Assembly: GCA_016931535.1 (NCBI GenBank)
Contig: JAFGEP010000115.1
Location: 1-34,010, forward strand
DNA length: 34,010 bases
Direction: 5' to 3'
Source of the DNA: Bradymonadales bacterium
GTDB taxonomy: Bacteria; Myxococcota_A; Bradymonadia; JAFGEP01
Below, one piece after another: positions 15,691 through 23,186 of this stretch. Each line of letters begins with the position of its first letter. Position 1 is the first letter of the stretch. Both the position numbers and the translations under genes were made by a program. The notes below the pieces were generated by a model that saw only the letters and a list, made by a program, of their open reading frames with translations, had not been told where the DNA came from and searched no databases.

Positions 15691-16494
15691 TCACCATGCC
15701 TGTGGATGGTCGGCCAGGTACGGGGCTTCACCGGGAGGAACAGACCCCAGGGCTTTCCTCAGTCCTAACTGAAGACGGATCGCCTCGACCAGCTGTTGGT
15801 CGGCGCCCTCATTGCGCAGTCTGTTGACTGACCGAGGAGCGAGATGGAGCATGTCCGCCAGAGTCCGAGTGGGCACCTGCTCCCCTAGTAGGTGAAGCAT
15901 CGCCCTGCGGGCTGCTACCACCTCGGCGCTGTTTCCGGAGAGGTCTGACAGCGCTGTGGCAGCCAAGGTAGCTTCAAGAACCCGCTCTACAGGTCCATCT
16001 GCTGGTTTCAAGCTGGTCAGGCCAAGATGCCCGAGCAAGCGATCAACGGTGATCCTCGGAAGATGCTGTCTCACATTGGCCCGGGTATAGCTCCCCACCA
16101 GCCTCGTCCCGAGAAGGTCCGGGAGATTGGTGGCCTCTCTCAGGGGATCCCAGCTCAGATTGTGTCGTCGACTCTGGCCTAAAATATAGTCCAGTGTGTT
16201 GTACAGGTGCTTGTTGTCACGGATGGGCTCTGCGTACGCAGATGCAAAACCGACATCCAGAGCCAGACGATGGTGAAGACTGACCTCGATCCGTCGCGCT
16301 AGCTGCATGGCCAATGCCAAAGCGCACGCTACCAACAGGTGTAGATGTGTGTCCGCCAGACCAAAGACCAGAAGACCGAACCTGCGCGCTACCGTCAGCA
16401 CTGATCGAGCCACCACGCGCCTTTCCTGAACCGTTGGGGCAATTTCTCGGTCGTCCTTGAGGCGAAGCCTGATATGTTGTGCCATTGCTGTCAT
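15691..16494 (-). CDS. RAYT-like Y1 (IS200/IS605-type) transposase
   Basis: A 267-residue protein with the single-strand HUH endonuclease core: metal-binding H50-x-H52 in LADTHLHLLV and a candidate catalytic tyrosine at Y98 or Y103 (HLYNTLDYILGQSRRH). The C-terminus has a helix-turn-helix-like stretch about 208-232 (TRTLADMLHLAPRSVNRLRN). The N-terminus is shorter than in typical REP-associated transposases. The ATG at 16494 has GGAG 8 bases before it; a second ATG lies at 16485. It is convergent with hypF (33-base gap) and its 5' side faces the 84-bp palindromic array, as expected for a RAYT beside its REP-like substrate. It is probably a single-copy domesticated enzyme, not an IS; no IS605 end hairpins were recognised. 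Confidence 0.75.
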   Translation of the reverse strand: MTAMAQHIRLRLKDDREIAPTVQERRVVARSVLTVARRFGLLVFGLADTHLHLLVACALALAMQLARRIEVSLHHRLALDVGFASAYAEPIRDNKHLYNTLDYILGQSRRHNLSWDPLREATNLPDLLGTRLVGSYTRANVRQHLPRITVDRLLGHLGLTSLKPADGPVERVLEATLAATALSDLSGNSAEVVAARRAMLHLLGEQVPTRTLADMLHLAPRSVNRLRNEGADQQLVEAIRLQLGLRKALGSVPPGEAPYLADHPQAW

Positions 16495-16649
16495 CAGAGA
16501 CTCTCCGTCTTGTTCTGTTGACGAACACCGCTGTTATCGGTTGTTTTGGCCGTTCCTCTCTCTTCGGCATCTTGAACACTCGATTTTGGCCGATCGAACC
16601 TCCCCGGTGGCAGCTGACTTACCTGGCGAACCGACCAGAGTTTTGCCAC
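16495..16649. other. Leader of the transposase gene
   Basis: About 155 bases lie between the transposase start and the first recognisable array sequence. GTGGCAGCTG (16606-16615) resembles the array word GTGGCAGTTCTG and may be an eroded unit. No gene or clear promoter is visible. Confidence 0.4.
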
Positions 16650-17199
16650 CCGAACGGGACAGCAGTGGGTAGAGAAGAATCGCCTGGTGGCAGTTCTGTC
16701 CCGAACGCCGGGGTCGAGGGGGGCTCTTGCGGCCTTGTCGGGACAGAAGTGGGTAGAGAGGAATCGTCTGGTGGCAGTTCTGTCCTCAAATCGGGGGCCG
16801 AGGGGGGCTCTTGCGGCCTTGTCGGGACAGAAGTGGTTGGAGAGGAATCATCTGGTGGCAGTTCTGTCCTCAAATCGGGGGCCGAGGGGGGCTCTTGCGG
16901 CCTTGTCGGGACAGAAGTGGGTAGAGAGGAATCGTCTGGTGGCAGTTCTGTCCCGAACGCCGGGGTCGAGGGAGGCTCTTGCAATCTTGTCGGGACAGAA
17001 GTGGTTGGAGAGGAATCGTCTGGTGGCAGTTCTGTCCCGAACACCGGGGTCGAGGGGGGCTCTTGTGGCCTTGTCGGGACAGAAGTGGTTGTAGAGGAAT
17101 CGTCTGGTGGCAGTTCTGTCCCGAACACCGGGGTCGAGGGGGGCTCTTGCGGCCTTGTCGGGACAGAAGTGGGTAGAGAGGAATCGCCTGGTGGCAGTT
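16650..17199. repeat. 84-bp tandem array with alternating inverted repeats (REP/BIME-like)
   Basis: CTGGTGGCAGTT recurs at 16684, 16768, 16852, 16936, 17020, 17104 and 17188, exactly 84 bases apart: six full units plus partial ones at both ends. Each unit holds TTCTGTCCCGA (first at 16694) and, 44 bases later, its exact complement TCGGGACAGAA (first at 16738); the next copy follows after 40 bases. The array therefore alternates inverted copies at near-equal spacing. Units 2 and 3 carry a variant (CCTCAAATCGGGGGCC) that shortens the match to 8 bases. A second variable block (TGGGTAGAG or TGGTTGGAG) assorts independently, so the units are mosaics. There are no indels, and 84 is divisible by three, so several frames stay open; none has a convincing start. 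Confidence 0.9.
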
Positions 17200-17342
17200 C
17201 CAGGCCAGGGTAAATCCTGGAGGAACAGAGTCCTGTGGGGTTCCTGTAGAAACTGAGTGGGTTTCTGACCGGCGTTCATGACGGCTAATAGTGCCGGGAC
17301 GTGTTCCCAGGAAAAGAGGATCTTCATCTCGACTGTTGCCGA
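17200..17342. other. Spacer between array and unknown gene
   Basis: Sequence similarity to the array stops at 17199. The next bases contain small inverted repeats (TCCAGG at 17199-17204 with CCTGGA at 17216-17221). No gene is seen. Confidence 0.35.
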
Positions 17343-18587
17343 CTACCGCTCCGGTCCCCCCTGTTCCAGGGCGTTTCGAAACGCGAGGATCTCCTCTCGG
17401 CTCATGGATCGCCAGCGCTTCAAGGCGGTCTTGCGATCCACTTCTCCCGGCTGCACCTGCAGGCTGGTGACGTGGCGGCCTTGCCGGGAGAAGACATGGG
17501 CTCGGCCTTTGGGGCCGATCACGACCACCGTGTCCCGGGTGGTGTCGAGCAGGAGCTTCTCATCCGATGCGTTTCGCGCATCGGTCAAGGCGTTGGCGGT
17601 GGGGCGGTCTCCGCTGCGATGGCGTTGTTGGGCGTGCTGGGTTCGCTGGCGCTGCGGTCTGAAGATGTGCTCCACATCGGCGCGCAGCTTGACCAGGATC
17701 GGCTCGACCTGCCGCATCAGCTCGGCGGGTTCTTCTCGTTGTGGGGAGCTTTTCAGACGCACACCCGCCGAGTCGAGCCGCCGCCGGGTGTCCAGCAGCA
17801 GGCGCCGCAGCCGTTCGGGCGGATCGCGCGGGCTGGTCTGGGAGACTGCCGCCGCGATCTCGTCGGGGGTCAGGCCGATGAGGTTGAGCCGCAGCCGCTG
17901 TCCTTTGGACCCTGTCCGGGTCTGGACGATCTGGAAGGTGAGCGCGATGCGGTCGGAGGGATGGCGGGATTGGCGAAGATCGCCTGGAACCAGACCCGCC
18001 ACGACCTGGCCTAGCAGGTTGTACCCCAGGTTGTTCCTCCGGAAGGCCGGCAGAAACCCTTCGCTCAGCTCGTAGCTCCACAGAATGAGGGCGATCACCT
18101 CGGGCGGTTCGGCATATACCCGGTCGATGCGCCCATCCTGGCGTTGGAGGCAGAGATTGGTGAAGCTCATCCAACTGGGCTTGCCGGTTGCCGAGTATCC
18201 CAAAAAGGTGTCGGCCCGATCGGTCGGGCGGCTGTGGATGCAGTTGGGCGAGTCGCACTGAAAGCAATAGACATGGCCAGGTTGGTAGGCGGTCTGCCCT
18301 CTGGCGGTCTCCAGGATCTGCTGGCCGATGCCGGCCACCAGCTCGAACGCATCGGCATCCTCATCGCCGTTGGACAGGCGATCTCCCCCTCGCAACGGGA
18401 TTTTCAACAGGAAGTGGTCGAGCCCCGCCAGCTCCCGCCGAGAGAACCCCTGATCCTGGCAGATGGAGAAAAACAGATCTCGGCTATCGACCAGCAGCTG
18501 CCTCGCCCTACGGTAGGGAGACCGGTCCGGTGGAGTGTCGGGATGGGACGCCGCTGCAACCGATTGCCGCTCGGTCTTCTTCGCCAT
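17343..18587 (-). CDS. Unrecognised protein with a Cys cluster
   Basis: A 414-residue soluble protein I cannot assign. The start is ATG 18587, with GGAGGT 6 bases upstream. N-terminus (1-30) is polar; 30-100 looks helical; near residue 110 there is YCFQCDSPNCIHSRP, a possible metal site with three Cys and a His, followed by FLGYSATGKPSWMSF. The middle (150-215) is mixed alpha/beta, then a long charged helical region (240-340), and a compact C-terminus with TVVVIGPKGRAHVFSRQGRHVTSL followed by RSMSREEILAFRNALEQ. There is no signal peptide or membrane segment. It is divergent from serA and upstream of the 84-bp array on the same strand. Base composition is like its neighbours, so recent transfer is not indicated. 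Confidence 0.8.
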   Translation of the reverse strand: MAKKTERQSVAAASHPDTPPDRSPYRRARQLLVDSRDLFFSICQDQGFSRRELAGLDHFLLKIPLRGGDRLSNGDEDADAFELVAGIGQQILETARGQTAYQPGHVYCFQCDSPNCIHSRPTDRADTFLGYSATGKPSWMSFTNLCLQRQDGRIDRVYAEPPEVIALILWSYELSEGFLPAFRRNNLGYNLLGQVVAGLVPGDLRQSRHPSDRIALTFQIVQTRTGSKGQRLRLNLIGLTPDEIAAAVSQTSPRDPPERLRRLLLDTRRRLDSAGVRLKSSPQREEPAELMRQVEPILVKLRADVEHIFRPQRQRTQHAQQRHRSGDRPTANALTDARNASDEKLLLDTTRDTVVVIGPKGRAHVFSRQGRHVTSLQVQPGEVDRKTALKRWRSMSREEILAFRNALEQGGPER

Positions 18588-18738
18588 GGGGGGTACCTCC
18601 ACCGCTCTGACCAGCCTAACAGACTCCGAGCCGCTACGGCAACGAAGGGAGGTTTCCCCGATCCGCCACCGGAGGTGGCTCGAACCCCCCCGCTGCCGCT
18701 GGCGACCTGATGAGGTGAGAGCAATGGCGGATCCAGGC

Positions 18739-18767
18739 TTGACACTGCACCTGGTTATCGTGATATT
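18739..18767 (+). promoter_or_regulatory. Probable sigma-70 promoter of serAC
   Basis: TTGACA (18739-18744, perfect -35) is followed after 17 bases by GATATT (18762-18767, four of six -10 positions). It would give a leader of about 175 bases before serA. Confidence 0.5.
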
Positions 18768-18774
18768 TGGCGCC

Positions 18775-18949
18775 CTTGAGAACCGGGCGGGATTCTCCTG
18801 TGGGGGGAGTGCCAGAACATCCTGATCGAGTCCGGGAAGGCTAGCCCAAGGGTCCGCTTCGGTGGCGCCGGTCGGGAGTGAAGGCCGCCCTTCGGTTCCC
18901 TGTTCCCAGGCCCGTTGATCGCCCTTTTTTGTAAGGGGAGGAGGCAACC
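18775..18949 (+). other. Long leader of serAC, possibly regulatory
   Basis: The leader contains a hairpin at 18874-18900 (GGGA/TCCC outer and GAAGG/CCTTC inner helix, CCGC loop) and, 24 bases later, T6 (18925-18930). CCCTT (18922-18926) can pair with AAGGG (18933-18937), next to the ribosome site GGGGAGGAGG. This could be an attenuator or a translational switch, but it matches no riboswitch I recognise. Confidence 0.3.
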
Positions 18950-19837
18950 ATGCTGATCTTGATTTCCGATGCGTTTGACGCATCCCTACCCGACAAGCTG
19001 GCACCCTTCGGTGAGGTGACCGAGGACAAGGATCGGCTGGACGAGGCTGATGTGGTGCTGGTGCGCAGCAAGACGAAGTGCACCCGGGAGTACATCGACC
19101 GTGCCCCCAACCTGAAGCTGATCATCCGGGGCGGGGTGGGGATGGACAACATCGACCGCGAGTACGCCAAGAGCAAGGGGATCGTGACCAGAAACACGCC
19201 CAAGGCCTCCGCGGTGGCCGTTGCCGAGCTGACCATGGCGATGATGCTGGCGGTGCCGAACCTCTTGTTCCCGGCGCACACCGGCCTGATGGAAGGCAAG
19301 TTCTTGAAGAAGGAGCTGAAGCGCACCGAGCTCTGGAGAAAGACCCTCTGTCTGGTGGGCATCGGCAACATCGGCACCGAGGTGGCCAAGCGTGCCCGCG
19401 CCTTCGACATGCACGTCGTGGCCTACCGCGCCTCGGGCGCTCCCCACGAGGTTGCCGAGGTCAAGCCCAACCTGATGGAGGCGATCCGGGGAGCCGACTA
19501 TATCTCTCTGAACGTCCCGTTGACCGACCAGACGCGGGGCATGATCACCGCGGAGGTGATCGATGCCATGAAGCCAGGGGTCATCCTGATCAACACGGCG
19601 CGGGCTGCGGTGGTGGATGCCGATGCCCTGGTGACCGCCCTGCAGAGTGGCAAGATCCGGGCTTACGCGACCGACGTGTGGCCGTCCGATCCACCTCCGC
19701 CCGACTATCCCATACTCAAGGCGCCCAATGTCCTGATGTCGCCTCACATTGGTGCTAACTCGAAAGAAAACCTGCTGCGCATCGGAGACGAGATCGTCAA
19801 CATCATCGATGCCGCCGTCAAAGGGGGTACGCTATGA
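18950..19837 (+). CDS. serA: D-3-phosphoglycerate dehydrogenase (short form)
   Basis: Oxidises 3-phosphoglycerate to 3-phosphohydroxypyruvate, the first step of serine synthesis. At 295 residues it is a short SerA without ACT or ASB regulatory domains. NAD-binding glycines are in VGIGNIGTEVAKRA; the catalytic Arg is in INTARAAVVDADAL and the catalytic His in SPHIGANS. At the position of the catalytic Glu (E269 in E. coli SerA, PTEP) this protein has Asp (PSDPPPP), a conservative but notable change. The ATG at 18950 follows a strong GGAGGAGG. The stop overlaps the serC start as ATGA, so the two enzymes of consecutive steps are made together; this context supports SerA over other D-2-hydroxyacid dehydrogenases. 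Confidence 0.88.
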   Translation: MLILISDAFDASLPDKLAPFGEVTEDKDRLDEADVVLVRSKTKCTREYIDRAPNLKLIIRGGVGMDNIDREYAKSKGIVTRNTPKASAVAVAELTMAMMLAVPNLLFPAHTGLMEGKFLKKELKRTELWRKTLCLVGIGNIGTEVAKRARAFDMHVVAYRASGAPHEVAEVKPNLMEAIRGADYISLNVPLTDQTRGMITAEVIDAMKPGVILINTARAAVVDADALVTALQSGKIRAYATDVWPSDPPPPDYPILKAPNVLMSPHIGANSKENLLRIGDEIVNIIDAAVKGGTL

Positions 19838-20919
19838 GCCGCAAGTTCAACTTCAATCCCGGTCCTTCCACTCTGCCTCTTCCCGTTCTGGAGCAGGTTC
19901 GCGACGAGTTCGTGGAGTTCCACGACGAGGGGATGTCGATTGTGGAGATGAGCCACCGTGCCAAGTCTTATGACGCGGTGCACAACGAGTGCATCGCCCT
20001 GTTCAAGGAGCTGATGCAGGTCCCCGATACCCACAAGATCATCCTTCTAGGGGGAGGCGCCACGCTCCAGTTTTCCATGGTACCGATGAACCTCATGTAC
20101 GACGGCAGGAGCTGCGATTTCACCCTGACCGGTGCCTGGGCCACCGCCGCTCACAAGGACGCGGGCAAGTTCGGACAGGTGGACGTGGTGTTCGACGGCA
20201 GCTCCTCAAACTACATGGCACTGACCGACCCGTCCCGTGTGAAGCCGAACCCCGGCTCGGCCTACCTGCATGTCACCTCCAACGAGACCATCCAGGGCAC
20301 CCAGTGGAAGGGATGGCCCGAGACCGGTGCCGTGCCGCTGGTGGCCGACATGTCGAGCGACATCTTGAGCCGCCGGGTTCCGGTGGAGAAGTTCGGCATC
20401 CTCTACGCCGGCGCCCAGAAGAACCTCGGCCCGGCTGGCGTGACGGTGGTGGTGATCCGCGAGGACGTCCTGGCGGCCTGCAACAAGAACCTGCCCGCCT
20501 ATCTCAGCTATGCCACCCATGTGAAGAAGAACTCGCTGTACAACACGCCGCCGGTGTTCGCCATCTACATGATGAAGCTGGTGTTCGAGTGGGCCAAGTC
20601 GGTGGGTGGCATGGACACGATAGCGGGCTGGGCGCATCAGCGCGCCTCGGCCATCTACGATGTCATCGATGCCCATCCCGAGTTCTTCCGTTGCCCGGTG
20701 GCCAAGGAAAGCCGCTCCGAGATGAACGTCGTCTTCCGTCTGCCCACCGAGGAGCTGGAGAAGCTGTTCGTCTCCGAGTCGGCGGCCCAGGGGTTCCACG
20801 GACTGAAGGGCCACCGCAGCGTGGGCGGCCTGCGAGCTTCCATCTACAACGCCATGCCGGTCGAAGGCGCAATCGGGCTGGCTCAGTTCATGAAAGAGTT
20901 CATCGCCACCCACGGGTAA
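19834..20919 (+). CDS. serC: Phosphoserine aminotransferase
   Basis: Transfers an amino group from glutamate to 3-phosphohydroxypyruvate to make phosphoserine; PLP-dependent. The 361 residues match the full family length. The N-terminus FNFNPGPSTLP is diagnostic, LLGGGATLQFSMVPMNL binds PLP and substrate, and the PLP lysine is in YAGAQKNLGPAGV; HKGxRSVGGLRASIYNA near the end is typical (here GHRSVGGLRASIYNAMP). It follows serA with ATGA overlap. SerB, the phosphatase for the last step, is not in the window. The gene converges on the uridine kinase gene with only 7 bases between, so the transcripts probably overlap. Confidence 0.95.
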   Translation: MSRKFNFNPGPSTLPLPVLEQVRDEFVEFHDEGMSIVEMSHRAKSYDAVHNECIALFKELMQVPDTHKIILLGGGATLQFSMVPMNLMYDGRSCDFTLTGAWATAAHKDAGKFGQVDVVFDGSSSNYMALTDPSRVKPNPGSAYLHVTSNETIQGTQWKGWPETGAVPLVADMSSDILSRRVPVEKFGILYAGAQKNLGPAGVTVVVIREDVLAACNKNLPAYLSYATHVKKNSLYNTPPVFAIYMMKLVFEWAKSVGGMDTIAGWAHQRASAIYDVIDAHPEFFRCPVAKESRSEMNVVFRLPTEELEKLFVSESAAQGFHGLKGHRSVGGLRASIYNAMPVEGAIGLAQFMKEFIATHG

Positions 20920-20926
20920 CCGCGGG

Positions 20927-21610
20927 TCAAGGGTGGGGCGGCCCGGGGATCAGCTTGTTCATTCGCCAGAGGGTCAACAAGAGCCGCCCCACGATCACAT
21001 CCACCGCCTGCACGTTCTCTCCCCCTTCGGGGATGACCAGGTGGGCGAACCGCTTGGTCGGTGCCACGTGTAGCTGATGCATGGGCCGGACGGTGTCGTA
21101 GTACTGCTTCTGGATCGACTCGATATCCCTGCCGCGCTGCAGGATGTCCCGCTTGATCCGCCGCATCAGCCGGATATCGTCGTCGGTGTCCACGAACAGC
21201 CGCAGGTCCATCAAATCCCGTAGAGCTGGCACGGCGAAGATGAGGATCCCCTCCACGACGATGATCGGTCTCGGATCCAGGTGGCGGGTCTTGGTCAGGC
21301 GGCAATGGTTGGAGAAATCGTACTGGGGGCATTCCACCGACTGCCCGGCCTTGAGCTCCAGCAGGTGGGAGATCAAGAGCTCGTTCTCCAGCGCCTTGGG
21401 CTCGTCGTAGTTGATCTTGATCCGGTCCTCCAGCTTGAGCTGGCACATGTCGCGGTAATACCAGTCGTGCTGGACCACGACGGCCTGACTTGCCGGCAGC
21501 TTGTTCACGATCTTGTTGGCGACCGTCGTCTTGCCGCTGCCCGTCCCACCGGCGATGCCGATGATGACCGGGCTCAAAACCGCACCTTCGCGAGCCAAGG
21601 CGTCCATCAT
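20927..21610 (-). CDS. udk: Uridine kinase
   Basis: A 227-residue P-loop kinase that phosphorylates uridine and cytidine in pyrimidine salvage. Walker A is GIAGGTGSGKTT near residue 18. The HDWYYRDM stretch and KINYDEPKALENELL, followed by QYDFSNHCRL and PIIVVEGILIF, are Udk signatures. The start ATG 21610 is doubled by a second ATG at 21607; GGAAGG lies 5-8 bases upstream, so either may be used. Phosphoribulokinase shares the fold, but the sequence signatures fit uridine kinase. A deoxynucleoside kinase gene lies 275 bases upstream on the same strand, which suggests a salvage pair. Confidence 0.9.
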   Translation of the reverse strand: MMDALAREGAVLSPVIIGIAGGTGSGKTTVANKIVNKLPASQAVVVQHDWYYRDMCQLKLEDRIKINYDEPKALENELLISHLLELKAGQSVECPQYDFSNHCRLTKTRHLDPRPIIVVEGILIFAVPALRDLMDLRLFVDTDDDIRLMRRIKRDILQRGRDIESIQKQYYDTVRPMHQLHVAPTKRFAHLVIPEGGENVQAVDVIVGRLLLTLWRMNKLIPGPPHP

Positions 21611-21885
21611 GATTGCCTTCCGCCTGCCGAGGGGGGGCCGAACTGTTCGTCAGGTCGCCATCATACGGTCCCATGGCCCTGTTGCCAAGCGGGTCCTGCC
21701 GGCGAGGTTCCTCGATTTTGTTGCTCGGCGGTTGGCCGTCGCCCCTCGTTGATCAAAGCCTCCACCTTGCGCAACAGAGCGGAGGCGCAAGGAGACCTTC
21801 CAGGGTGAAGACTGGCTTCGCTGGCGGGCAGACAGCGGGGCGTGGTCCATCTTCCGCCGGGAGCAGTGATGTTCCAGTGGCGCTG
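21611..21885. other. Spacer between the two kinase genes
   Basis: 275 bases with no gene or obvious site visible. It may hold the promoter of the uridine kinase gene. Confidence 0.35.
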
Positions 21886-22500
21886 TCAGCCCAAGAGCTT
21901 CTCGATCTGCTCGATGAGCTCCACCCGGTCTACGAGGTCCGTGATGTAGTCGAGCTTCTCGGTCTCGAGCACGGCCTTGGGGCCGAAGTCATAGGACTCG
22001 AACCAGGCGTCGTACCGTTCGTTCAGCCGTTTCAGGTAGCTGCGCGGCACATTGCGCTCTTCGTGGCGGCCCCTCATCCGGATACGACGCGTCAGCGCCC
22101 TCATGGAGCACCGGAGGTAGACCAGCAGGTCCGGCGGCTGGATCTGGGAGCGGATCACATCGTACAGCTCCCGGTAGGTGCGCCAGTCCCGATTGGCCAA
22201 CAGGTTGCGCGCGTTGAGATAGGCGGCGAAGATCTCGGCATCCTCGTAGATCGACCGATCCAGCACCACCTTTCCCTGGCTTCGCTGGGCCTGGATATGC
22301 AGGGCGTACTTGCGGGTCAAATAGAAGATCTGCGAGTGGAAGGAGTAGGTCTTCATGTCGCAGTAGAAGTCGGCCAGGTAGGGGTTCTCCTCGACCGGCT
22401 CGTACAAGGGGGTCAGACCGAACCGGTCTTCTAGAAAACCCACCAGGGTGGACTTTCCGGCACCGATGTTGCCGGCCACCGCGATGAAACGTGCGCTCAA
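21886..22500 (-). CDS. Deoxynucleoside kinase
   Basis: A 204-residue P-loop kinase that phosphorylates deoxynucleosides (dA/dG/dC type) for dNTP salvage. Walker A is AVAGNIGAGKST at residues 7-18, the substrate-proximal DRSIYEDAEIF lies near 82, and the lid arginines are in LTRRIRMRGRHEERN near 138. These mark the dCK/dGK/TK2-like family rather than type II thymidine kinase. The start codon appears to be TTG at 22500 (MSARFIAVAGN); no ATG fits before the P-loop strand. The Shine-Dalgarno match is poor. Substrate preference cannot be read from sequence here. Confidence 0.88.
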   Translation of the reverse strand: MSARFIAVAGNIGAGKSTLVGFLEDRFGLTPLYEPVEENPYLADFYCDMKTYSFHSQIFYLTRKYALHIQAQRSQGKVVLDRSIYEDAEIFAAYLNARNLLANRDWRTYRELYDVIRSQIQPPDLLVYLRCSMRALTRRIRMRGRHEERNVPRSYLKRLNERYDAWFESYDFGPKAVLETEKLDYITDLVDRVELIEQIEKLLG

Positions 22501-22896
22501 GGGTCGCCTGCTCCGCCTGTCTGGTTGGTTGTCCGCTGCAAGCGGTCAGAGCTTATCCCGAAGGCCGACCGATTTCCAGGGGGTTCTGCCGGCGCTCCTG
22601 TCGGTCGGATGCTGCCCTTGTGGCCTTTGTCTTGTGGATTCTTGTGGGCCGTCCCTTCCCGCTGCTATGCGGTCCACCAGGGACAAGGCGGTCTTGGGCA
22701 CCCCGACTCCATGCGGTGTTTCGGGTCGGAACTCCTGCCCACACCGGATGGGCCGCTTTCCCCGGAACCGGCCTTCCCTGGACCTCGGAACGTATTTGCA
22801 CAGGCCTGCTGTCTCGATTCGCGGGGTCAGCCCCTCCGCGGCCTGAGGCCAGAACGCCTCTGGGGCGCAACCGACGTGCAACTGGAGTGACCACCC
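22501..22896. other. Gene-free stretch upstream of the dimethylargininase relic
   Basis: About 400 bases with several short overlapping open frames on both strands, none with a family-like sequence or a good ribosome site. It may be decayed DNA; it probably holds the promoter of the deoxynucleoside kinase. Confidence 0.4.
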
Positions 22897-23091
22897 ATGA
22901 TCGTTGCCTTGACTCGCGAGGTTAGCCCCTCCTTGGCTCGGCGCGAGATCACCTTCTTGACGCGCGACCCGATCGACCTGGAACGGGCTGTGGTGCAGCA
23001 CCGCAACTTCCGGCGATGCCTCGAGGATCTGGGCGAGTTCCACGAGGCGGAGGGGGGCCTGACCTGCCTGTCTCTGCTGTTTTCCTGTTGA
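22897..23091 (+). pseudogene. N-terminal remnant of a dimethylargininase (DDAH) gene
   Basis: The first 46 residues of this 64-codon frame (MIVALTREVSPSLARREITF, then LTRDPIDLERAVVQHRNF and a CLEDLG end) closely follow the N-terminus of N(G),N(G)-dimethylarginine dimethylaminohydrolase. Likeness stops at about base 23035 and the frame ends in an unrelated tail, SLLFSC. An intact enzyme is about 255-285 residues and has catalytic Cys and His further on; those are absent. So more than 80 percent of the gene is missing, apparently by deletion. No remaining part was found before the next gene. Confidence 0.65.
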
Positions 23092-23116
23092 CTTTTGATA
23101 TCCGGCCAGGTATGGG
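23088..23116 (+). promoter_or_regulatory. Possible promoter of the FNR-type flavoprotein gene
   Basis: TTGACT (23088-23093), 17 bases, TATGGG (23111-23116). The -35 is good and the -10 weak. It lies 70 bases before the start codon. Confidence 0.3.
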
Positions 23117-23186
23117 GCCGCCAGTCCTGGTTACGGTGCCGTCTCAGACGCTGTCCACCCGCTGATTCGCCTGGAAGGTCGCATGG

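Noticed and set aside
16650..17199. The array considered as a CRISPR.
   Set aside because: Repeats are 84 bases with no unique spacers of constant size, and no cas genes are near.
16479..17213. A 244-codon + strand reading frame through the 84-bp array, and matching minus-strand frames (16619-17128, 16848-17327).
   Set aside because: The unit length is a multiple of three, so any open frame repeats; several frames on both strands are open at once, substitutions do not favour one frame, and no frame has a good start or ribosome site.
22501..23186. Small frames in the intergenic stretch, as genes.
   Set aside because: Apart from the dimethylargininase remnant, none shows a family-like sequence or a good start.
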